A stretch of DNA of 64,000 bases from Undaria pinnatifida (taxonomy: Eukaryota > Sar > Phaeophyceae > Laminariales > Alariaceae), in contig JABAKD010000018.1 in the NCBI GenBank assembly GCA_012845835.1, positions 11,016,081-11,080,080 of the forward strand, given 5' to 3'. Position numbers and translations under genes: made by a program. This document shows positions 55,680 through 64,000 of the stretch, piece by piece. Numbering within the stretch: the first letter of the stretch is position 1; each line of letters starts with the position of its first letter. Under the pieces are notes generated by a model. The model saw only the letters and a list, made by a program, of their open reading frames with translations. It was not told where the DNA came from and made no database searches.

Positions 55680-57776
55680 GTGCGGCGTCGACCGTACTCG
55701 TGCGCTCAACTAGCGCTCGGGTATGGCCGGGCCGGCGAGCCAGCGACAAGGCAAAAAAAGGTCCTAACGGAGGTTATTAACGCAGCAGCCTTGCCTGCGG
55801 ACGCAGTGTCGCATCACTGCCGCGGAAAGCATGGGGCACGTATCGAACAGAGAAGAGAGGACCGAACCCACGTGAGTAAGCACCAAAGTCGGGAAAGATA
55901 TGGATGTGGCCTGTCGGGACTGCTGCCCCCTTCACGTCGGCACTTAGGCAAGAACCGGGCGAGGCGACGAGCGACGGAGAGGGGAAATACTCTGTCTGGG
56001 AAGAACGGAGGGTGGAATGGAGGAAATAGGAGGCTCGGAAGAAGAGGAGGAGACGCAGGAGGATTCGAAGGGCTGATCACGAAATTTGCACAGATGCAAG
56101 GGCTAGGTCAAGACGCAGGGGGACCTCGTTGTGGGTACGTACAACGTTCGCACACTTGCTTTCAAGGGCACGAACGGCATAGGCCACGCCGAGGTGATAC
56201 TGAAGACGTGCAAGGACGCAGGTTGTGATATCACAGGATCGCAGGAGATGAGGCGCAATGGACAAAGTGCTTTTACGGCTGCGGGGTATGTTGTGTTTTG
56301 CTCAGTTGCAGACGGAAGAAAGTACGAAAAGAAAGGGAACCACGGGGTAGGCTTAGCTGTTAGAGAGTCTATCGAGGCCGGAATGGATAAAGGCGACCGT
56401 CGCCGTTGAGTGCATCAGTGCTAGATTGATGAAGGTTCGAATCCACTCAAACGTAATTCTAACGGTGTGTCTTTCCTTGTAGGCTATGCTCTCACTCTCG
56501 ACCAGAGCACCAGCGAAAATGAATACTTTGGAGTTCACTTGACGAGGTGGTCAAGGGGATGACCACCTCTTTGTCCTGATGGACGCAAATGCTCGTACAG
56601 GCATGAGAGAGATCGGGTGGACCGACAGCAAGGTATTGGGTGCATACGGACGTGACGAGCTGAACGACAACGGAGAACGACCATTGACTCACGCAACTGA
56701 TGAAAAACTCGCCCTCTTCAACACGTACTATGATACATCTGCTCGTGGTATATCGTACACGTTTCAGAGCTCTAATCGAGGGAAGACCCAGTACAGACTT
56801 GACTACATACTGGCACGGCAAGTGAATAGAGGATTGGTACATAATGTCACTGTGCGGACGCCACCCAGGGAAAACTCTGAGTCGGACCACAACCTCGTAA
56901 TCGGAAATGTTCGCCTTTTGGGCCGCATCGCACCAAATCGTCCAAAGAGAGTTATCAAAAACCGGCGATGTATTGATCTACCAAGATTAATGGCGGACCC
57001 GCATCTCCGAATGAATTTGCAAACGCGATAGCAGCCAAGCTTGCCTCTCCGACACCCGGTAATAATGCCGGAGGCGTTGATGACATGGCCTCATTGCTGA
57101 AGGAGACGCTACTGTCAAATGCGGCCGACAGAGCGCGCCCTATTCGGCGCATACAAGTACCGAGGCGTTGGTGTGCGACCGAGGCGACGGAAAGCGGATG
57201 TGAACGGACGATGGCAGGATATGGAAGACGCGAGGGAACGGGTCCGCTCTGCTCCAAACGATCGTGGTCTACGGCAAGCCTTGAAGGCGACCACCAAACA
57301 GCTAAAACGCACGCGGGCGGAAGCTCTTCAAAGATTACGTTAGCCAACTCGGAGGGCAGGGGCGTATCCGAGAAGGTGATCAATCTGGCTTCTACAAACA
57401 CCTCAAGGGGATGGATGTGGAAGAAAAGAGGACGTTTAACTCGTAGTATATCAAGGACGAGGAAGGTCAATTTCTGCGGGATAATGCTCTCATCCGCGAG
57501 CGGTGGGTGAGGTGGTTTCACACACTGTTTAACACCAATTCGCCGACCCTTAATCCAAACATGTAGACGAGCTTAAGCAGTGGCCCCCGTGCAGACCACT
57601 AGACGATGTCCCGTCTAGGTACGAAGTAGATGAGGCGATCCGTGCGTTGGCGAACCGAAAGGCGGTAGGCCCCAATGGTCTCCCGGTCGAGCTCTTCGAA
57701 GCTTTTGGCCGACAAAGGAGAAAAGGAAACCCTCGGAAAGTCCACGATACCATCGTCGCTGTGTGGAGGGGAGGTG
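55680..57776 (+). mobile_element. LINE retrotransposon, 5' part (endonuclease and start of reverse transcriptase), frameshifted
   Basis: A 5' region with a basic Gly/Arg-rich frame (55680-56228) precedes an apurinic-type endonuclease of the exonuclease-endonuclease-phosphatase fold. Catalytic motifs are VGTYNVRTLAFKG (Asn), ITGSQEMRRNGQS (Glu), LMDANARTGM (Asp) and ENSESDHNLVIGN (Asp/His). The frame breaks near 56400, with stops near 56480 and 56540, and resumes at 56579. A linker rich in Arg/Lys and the first reverse transcriptase motif follow (YEVDEAIRALANRKAVGPNG). The element stops at 57776, where the duplicated block begins; the catalytic core is absent. Inactive. Confidence 0.8.
56131..57031 (+). 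pseudogene. LINE endonuclease domain, broken frame
   Basis: Two open pieces (56131-56409 and 56579-57031) together hold all four endonuclease catalytic motifs. The 170 bases between them carry at least two stops in the continuing frame. The first readable residues are GTYNVRTL; no ATG is near, so translation would have begun further 5'. Confidence 0.75.
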
Positions 57777-57999
57777 GTCGTTCTCAATGGCGGTACAGTG
57801 CATGACCATCACCTCGCCTGTTGTATTTGGCAATGTGCATCTCTTTCTTATAATTAGCGATGTGAGAAAAAAATATTATGTACATGATTGTATCGATCGG
57901 TTGAAATATTCTATTATTCGATCCAAGTACAATAACAAATTATGAAGCTTTAACACGTTGTTTACTACACCTAAGAACTGGGTTGCCTACTACATGTAA

Positions 58000-59340
58000 C
58001 ATCAAACCTTCTAGAAAAATAAACATTACCAGGCGGGTGATATAAAGAGGTGTCTTCTTGCTGCAACCGTCGGATTCGTCCCCTTCGAGGGTTTATGGTT
58101 TCCGCGCACGTATTGAAATGCTCGCCCCCCCGCCCCCCACCCCCCCGATCCCTTGTGTTTAAACGCCACCACCTGAAATCAAAATCCGCCCACAGTAGTA
58201 ACCACTACCAGCCAGCTGATATCATCTCATTACTCATCTAGCCATCCATGCCGTAGCTCCAACTCATCGCCCCCCCCCCTTTGTCCCCGCCCAGTTCGTT
58301 CAAACGCCCCACTTACAATCGAAATCAGCCAGAGTAATAAACACTAATAAGCAATCGCTATCACGTCATTATCTTTCTGGCCATCCATGACGTAGCTTTC
58401 ATTCATCCCCCCTCCCCCCCTCCAACGCCCCCTCCTTCCCCGCACCCCGCACGATCGCCTACACCCAGCACCGCGCGTATAGTTGGCCCCCTACATATAT
58501 GATTCATACGCGCGATCGGAGGATCACACACAATGTTGCGAACATCAGTGTCGACCAAATCCTTGATATGAATATTATCTGTGACCTAAACCTCTTGAAA
58601 ACCTTCCCCCCCCCCCCCTTTTTTTACTCTATTTTTTGCTCGCTTTCTCTTGCTTAAACGCCCCACGTACACTATCGAAATCCACCAGAGTAACAACGCT
58701 TCCACGCCCTGGATATCGCCTCGTTATCGTTCCAGAGCTGTCCATGCCGCTGCTGCAATTCCCACCCACCCCCGTCCCCAAACGCCGCCTCCTTCCCCAC
58801 CACCCGCACCATCGCCTAGACCTAGAACCACGGATTTAGCAAACCCCTGCATCTATGCGACCTAAAGCCCTCCCCCCCCGCCCCCAGCCCCCCCCCGCCA
58901 CATTCCCCCCCTTCCTCTACAAGAATATTTATAGTTCCACGCAAAAATTGACCTGCCCCACCCGTCCCCCCACCCCCTTCCCCTCTCCCGCCCGTCTTTT
59001 GATCAAAATCAGTCCCCCACGTCCTTCAAACTCTGGCCCTCCCCTCACCGGATATTCGACTTACAGGATTCACTTGATAAACGGATGCATTCGTTCCACA
59101 GCTGTCATATTTTGTCCCCCACCAGAAACGGATTTTATAGTTTCCGCGCACAGACTGACTAACATCACCCTGTTGACCTTGATAGCTACACTGTAGTTGT
59201 AAGGGGAGTCGCCGACCTATATCCTTAATGAGGACACACAACCCGTGATCCGCGCGATCGGAGCACACACACAGCTTGCAGAGATGAGTTTCGACGAAAC
59301 ATTCGATCTCACAGCTGGAGTGAATTTTAATTTTTTATAA
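58000..59340 (+). repeat. PG repeat, full copy, C-rich orientation
   Basis: Same subunit order as 42031-43385. C-runs are shorter (for example near 58125-58146 and 58606-58618), so tract length differs between otherwise near-identical copies. Confidence 0.85.
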
Positions 59341-59689
59341 TATACAATGTGGTACAGCTTCGTAGTGTGTTATGTTACATGGCACGCTCAAACATTTCAA
59401 TCGACAGGTAGGTGCAACCATGATTTTTTACCGTGCCGATGTAGGGCTCTAAGGTCGCTAATTGTAAGACAGAGATACAAATTGCAACATACAAGAAGCT
59501 AGTAGGTGATGTGGTCATGCAATGTCACGACCATTAATGGAGCTAGGGCATGGCTGTTGGATAGGTAGTAATAATGCGATATCACCCGCCTGATATAGTT
59601 TTTTTTCTAGAATATTTGGTTTAGGTGTCGTACACAAAATCATTTTTCAGGTGTAATATATATATATATAATTTTTCTAGAGCCACCCA

Positions 59690-60530
59690 TGCCGCTGCTT
59701 CCCCCCCCCCCCTCCCCCGCCCCGAACCCCTTCTTCCCCACCACCCGCACCATCGCCTAGACCTAGCCCACCACACATATAACAAACCCCTCACTAAAAG
59801 CCCTCCTTTCCCCCCCCCCCCTCAATTCCCCAACCCCCCCCCACCCCCTCGAACACTCCGCCCTCTCTCTACTCACTGTATGTACGACTTACCCCAGGAT
59901 ATACATGATGAACTGATGCATTCTTTCCAAACCGTCACGTTTACCCCCTCAAAGAATGTATCGTTTCCACGCACAGATTGAGCTGCCCCACACGCCCCAC
60001 CCCCGCCCCAACCACCCCCAATGATAAACTGGTGCATTTATTTATTTTTTATTTATATTTTTGTTTTTTTCCCCCAAAACCGTCAGATTTATCCCCTTAC
60101 AAGGATTTACAGCTTCCACGCACAAATTGCCCGCCCCGTACGCCCCCTCCCACCCCCCTTCCCCTCCCCCCTCCAACCCCGCTCGCTTATGATCAAACCA
60201 GGCCCCCACGTCCTTCAAAACTCCGCCCCCCCCTCACCGCTTATTGGACTTACAGGATTCACTTGATACACGGATACATTTCCCTCCACCAGCTGTCAGA
60301 TTTGTTCCCCTCAGAAACGGATTTTATGGTTTCCGCGCACAGACTGACTAGCATCACCCTGTTGACCCTGATATGCTACACTGTAGTTGTAAGGGGAGTC
60401 GCGGACCTATATCCTTATTGAGGACACACAACTTGTAATACGCGCGATCGGAGTATCACAAACATCTTGCAAAGATGAGTTTCGACGAAATCTCGATCTC
60501 ACAGCTGGAGTGTATTTTCATTTTTAGAAT
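59690..60530 (+). repeat. PG repeat, partial copy, C-rich orientation
   Basis: Counterpart of 43691-44545, including the T-rich insert near 60036-60070. Confidence 0.8.
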
Positions 60531-61147
60531 ATACAATGTGTTACAGCTTCGTAGTGTGTTATGTTACATGGCAAGATGAAACATTTCAAGCGGACAGGTA
60601 GGTGCAACCATGATTTTTTTGCCGTGCCGATTTAGGGCTCTGAGGGTCGCTAATTGCAAGACAACATACATATTGCAACATACAAAAGCTAAGGTTATAT
60701 GGTCATGCAATGTCACGACCATTAATGGAGCTAGGGCATGGCTGGTTGGATAGTAGTAATAATGCGATATCACCTGCCTGATATAGTTTTTTCTAGAATA
60801 TTTGATTTTATGTGTCGTACACAAACATTTTGCAGGGGTAGTATACAATGTTTATTGCTTGATAATGTGTCATGTACATGGCAAGATGAAACATTTCAAA
60901 CGACAGTAGGTTGCAACCATGATTTTTTACCGTGCCGATGTAGGGCTCGGAGGGGTCGCAACTGTACGACTGAGATACATATTGCAACATACAAGAAGCT
61001 GTGATGTGGTCTGCAATGCCACCACCATTAAGCACGAGGGGGAGAAGAGCAAATCGTCGGCGTTTTGAAAGGAACTTTTGATGCACCCGCGCTCAATTAC
61101 GTTACTTCTTAGGACATAGACTAATATTGCACTACTTCGCTTGACAG

Positions 61148-61640
61148 AGTTGGTGTGAAAGAGTCGTGGTGCTGGAGGTGTGAGGGAACGGACCGCAGGG
61201 GTATCAGCTTCGCTCGAGGACAGCACGGTTCTTCTTTGCATGTTTCTCATTATCGGCATTGAGCTATGAGAAAGCGAGAGGAGACAGGCAAAGGAGGATG
61301 TGAGAGGGGTGATGCACACAGACAGAGGTGCGCTTCCCTCCCAGCATTGCTGCTCTGCTCTCTTCTGGACCATTACTACCTATGGAACGTAAGGGAACGT
61401 TCTCTAGGTGTTCGATATTCCCCTGAGCGCTCAACGCGATTACTTCTAGTTATCTGTCAGAAGAAGAAACGTTTCCATTACCGAGAACGTTCTTGGGTAT
61501 AAGCTAGCTAGATTCTACAGGTTATTTTCTCCACTCAGAGTATTCTGTTTCAGAGAATCTTCTTGTGTGGCCAATTGACCATGACTCCGCGTGCTAGCTT
61601 ACCGAATCTATTGCCAGCTATACTGATACTCTATCACATG
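61148..61640 (+). repeat. R500 repeat, copy 3
   Basis: Counterpart of 45172-45665 with many one-base differences (GACCGCAGGGG against GACGCAGGGG). Confidence 0.7.
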
Positions 61641-62024
61641 GAGGGCGATCATGCAGACGGTAGGTACGAAACACCCTACGTAATAGGTTGATAGTAGTAT
61701 GGTCTACTACAAGTTATCTGTATGTTCTCTTCTGTGCCTGTCCACGAGCAAGAGCACTCCAAAGCTGCTCAGTAGTTGTAGCGGTTACTACTCTGCCACA
61801 ATACTTAGTAGGTAGTATGATAGTAGTAGTGTATTAGCAGTAGAATTGGTACCCGCCGTGGGGCGCTGGACCGCTCTGTACTGGACATGACAGTAGTAGC
61901 TGTGATACGTGTGCTGGTTTGCATGTACCGAAAAGACGGACTACTACTTAGAAGTAGGTAGCAGTAGTGTAGTAGCATAGTAGTACCGCCGTGGGGTTCT
62001 GTACCGCTCGGTAATAGAAAGTGC

Positions 62025-62224
62025 TTAGGGTTAGGGTTAGGGTTAGGGTTAGGGTTAGGGTTAGGTTAGGGTTAGGTTTAGGGTTAGGGTTAGGGTTAGG
62101 GTTAGGGTTAGGGTTAGGGTTAGGGTTAGGGTTAGGGTTAGGGTTAGGGTTAGGGTTAGGGTTAGGGTTAGGGTTAGGGTTAGGGTTAGGGTTAGGGTTA
62201 GGGTTAGGGTTAGGGTTAGGGTTA
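62025..62224 (+). repeat. Interstitial telomeric array (TTAGGG)n
   Basis: About 33 nearly perfect TTAGGG units with two defects near 62064-62080 (TTAGG and TTTAGGG). Orientation is that of a right-hand chromosome end, yet the sequence continues for at least 1.8 kb. The valine/leucine/glycine frames are artefacts. Confidence 0.95.
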
Positions 62225-62592
62225 TAGTGCCGCTCCGGGCGATGTGGGAATCGGGTGACGTCATGCCTAGCACCAAAAAAAAATTCAGCTCCTTAGCTAA
62301 GTCTGGGTCACCGGCAGTGGTTAGGATTTTGATTCTTTCGCGAGTTAAGGTTAGATGAAAAGAGACTATATTTCCGCTAGCGGAACTTGGGCCAATGGTT
62401 GGGATCCACACTAAAACCAAGTGAAAAATTTCCATGAAAAAAAAATCTTGAGGAATGGCTTATTTTGACACATGTTATGCTTAGATTCAAGTTTTGTGTT
62501 ACACACTAATTTCAAGTAATTTATGTTCCACACTAAAACCTAGTCAAAATTTTAGTAAGGAAATTTTTAGTGAAAACCTTCATTTTGAATGA
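62225..62592. other. Spacer between telomeric arrays
   Basis: No gene. Contains three diverged phrases (ATCCACACTAAAACCAAGTG, TTACACACTAATTTCAAGTA, TTCCACACTAAAACCTAGTC) about 60-90 bases apart. Confidence 0.6.
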
Positions 62593-62640
62593 TTAGGGGT
62601 TAGGATAGGGTTAGGGTTAGGGTTAGGGTTAGGGTTAGGG
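62593..62640 (+). repeat. Second short telomeric array
   Basis: TTAGGGGTTAGGATAGGG-type start, then about five exact TTAGGG units, joined directly to the satellite at 62641. Confidence 0.9.
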
Positions 62641-64000
62641 TTGTACACCCTAGTGCGCCTTTAATAATTAGTTGTGTTAAGATCTTTTTTGCAACACTAT
62701 CCCTCAGACCCATAACGACCCCTCTGCAAAATCTTGGTAACAACGTGTGGTGGAAACCGAAGAAATGCCGCCTCACACTCCTTCAAGGACGCCCTCTCCA
62801 CGCCTTTGATCAGGACTGGAACAAATACCACCATTCTGCCGGTGTTGTACACCCTAGTGCGCCTTTAATAATTAATTGTGTTAAGATCTTTTTTGCAACA
62901 CTATCCCTCAGACCCATAACGACCCCTCTTCAAAATCTTGGTAACAACGCGTGGTGGAAACCGAAGAAATGCCGCCTCACACTCCTTCAAGGACGCCCTC
63001 TCCACGCCTTTGCCCAGGACTGGAACAAATACCACCATTCTGCCGGTGTTGTACACCCTAGTGCGCCTTCAATAATTAGTTGTGTTAATATATTTTTCGT
63101 AACACTATCCCTCAGACCCATAACGACCCCTCTGCAAAATCGTGGTAACAACGTGTATTGGAAACCGAAGAAATGCCGCCTCACACTCCTTCAAGGACGC
63201 CCTCTCCACGCCTTTGCCCAGGACTGGAACAAATACCACCATTCTGCCGGTGTTGTACACCCTAGTGCGCCTTTAATAACTAGTTGTGTTAAGATCTTTT
63301 TTGCAACACTATCCCTCAGACCCATAACGACCCCTCTTCAAAATCTTGGTAACAACGCGTTGTGGAAACCGAAGAAATGCCGCCTCACACTCCTTCAAGG
63401 ACGCCCTCTCCACGCCTTTGCCCAGGACTGGAACAAATACCACCATTCTGCCGGTGTTGTACACCCTAGTGCGCCTTCAATAATCAGTTGTGTTAAGATA
63501 TTTTTTGAAACACTATCCCTCAGACCCATAACGACCCCTCTGCAAAATCGTGGTAACAACGTGTGGTGGAACCCGAAGAAATGCCGCCTCACACTCCTTC
63601 AAGGACGCCCTCTCCACGCCTTTGCCCAGGACTGGAACAAATACCACCATTCTGCCGGTGTTGTACACCCTAGTGCGCCTTTAATAATTAGTTGTGTTAA
63701 GATCTGTTTTGCAAAACTATCCCTCAGACCCATAACGACCCCTCTGCAAAATCTTGGTAACAACGTGTGGTGGAAACCGAAGAAATGCTGCCTCACACTC
63801 CTTCAAGGACGCCCTCTCCACGCCTTTGCCCAGGACTGGAACAAATACCACCATTCTGCCGGTGTTGTACACCCTAGTGCGCCTTTAATAATTAGTTGTG
63901 TTAAGATTTTTTTGCAACCATATCCCTCAGACCCATAACGACCCCTCTGCAAAATCTTGTAACAACGCGTGGTTGAAAACCGAAGAAATGCCGCCTCACA
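62641..64000 (+). repeat. 204-bp tandem satellite, six full units and a partial
   Basis: Units begin at 62641, 62845, 63049, 63253, 63457 and 63661, and a seventh at 63865 is cut by the window end. Because 204 is a multiple of three, one frame stays open for 397 codons with a 68-residue repeat (PKKCRLTLLQGRPLHAFAQD is its core). Minus-strand frames recur likewise. Units 2 and 4 share CTCTTCAAAATC and CGCG variants; units 3 and 5 share TTCAATAAT and AAAATCGTGG. This points to a 408 bp higher-order period. Position next to telomeric DNA fits a subtelomeric satellite. Coding is not supported beyond openness. Confidence 0.9.

Larger units (their letters stand above)
57777..62024 (+). repeat. Segmental duplication, right copy (4.25 kb), ending at telomeric array
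   Basis: Collinear with 41808-46049. Sub-blocks: R2-type end 57777-58000, PG 58000-59340, R2 59340-59690, PG 59690-60530, R2 60530-61147, R500 61148-61640, then the GTAGTA-rich end. Differences from the left copy are mostly single-base insertions and deletions, many outside homopolymers. The last shared bases (AATAGAAAGTGC) end at 62024; TTAGGG begins at 62025. Confidence 0.9.

Noticed and set aside
62021-62435. Leu/Gly and Thr/Leu frames over the TTAGGG array
   Set aside because: Translation of telomeric repeats.
62745-63938. 397-codon repeat protein
   Set aside because: Openness follows from a 204-base unit length; minus-strand frames are also repeated, and no start context, domain or expression signal is visible.
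62641-64000. CRISPR-like array
   Set aside because: Units are 204 bp and contiguous with no unique spacers; the setting is eukaryotic.

Overview
The window looks like repeat-dense, probably subtelomeric nuclear DNA of a eukaryote. I favour a brown alga or another stramenopile. Reasons: TTAGGG-type telomeric repeats; genes broken by GT-AG introns of several kb; a secreted-type protein joining a von Willebrand A (vWA) domain to a WSC carbohydrate-binding domain; Ty3/Gypsy and endonuclease-type LINE remains; tRNA-derived SINEs. The taxon is inferred from domain content and repeat style, not from a search. Nothing bacterial or viral was recognised.

Layout. 1-530: fragment of a C/G-tract repeat (called PG here). 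546-4900: no recognised gene. 4934-12244 (minus): three exons of a vWA-WSC gene whose phases match exactly; its 5.8 kb intron holds an interstitial telomeric array at 10990-11170 and several repeats. 12.6-16.3 kb: PG and its partner repeat R2. 17.1-18.7 kb: SINE remains and a 460 bp CTA array. 19.08-20.52 kb: two open frames of unknown function, the second broken by a stop. 21-27.5 kb: a decayed exon copy, a LINE 3' fragment, small hairpins and a SINE. 27.5-30.4 kb: two PG copies in inverted orientation. 31.58-31.75 kb (minus): a signal-peptide exon. 33.6-38.5 kb: CTA array followed by a truncated Ty3/Gypsy element (gag, protease, reverse transcriptase with two in-frame stops). 38.5-41.1 kb: SINEs. 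41.1-46.05 kb: PG/R2 block. 46-52.2 kb: SINEs and other repeats. 52.7-54.08 kb (minus): two open frames of unknown function. 55.7-57.78 kb: LINE 5' part. 57.78-62.02 kb: second copy of the 41.8-46.05 kb block, ending at the base where a TTAGGG array starts. 62.6-64.0 kb: a 204 bp tandem satellite.

The few cellular genes do not form a pathway. The main content is the repeat system: PG with variable poly-G/poly-C tracts, R2, two SINE families with their tRNA heads facing each other, CTA arrays that grow inside SINE sequence, and telomeric DNA at duplication breakpoints and inside introns. Dispersed repeat boundaries are read by eye and are good to about 10-50 bases. In strand entries for PG, plus means the C-rich strand lies on the given strand.
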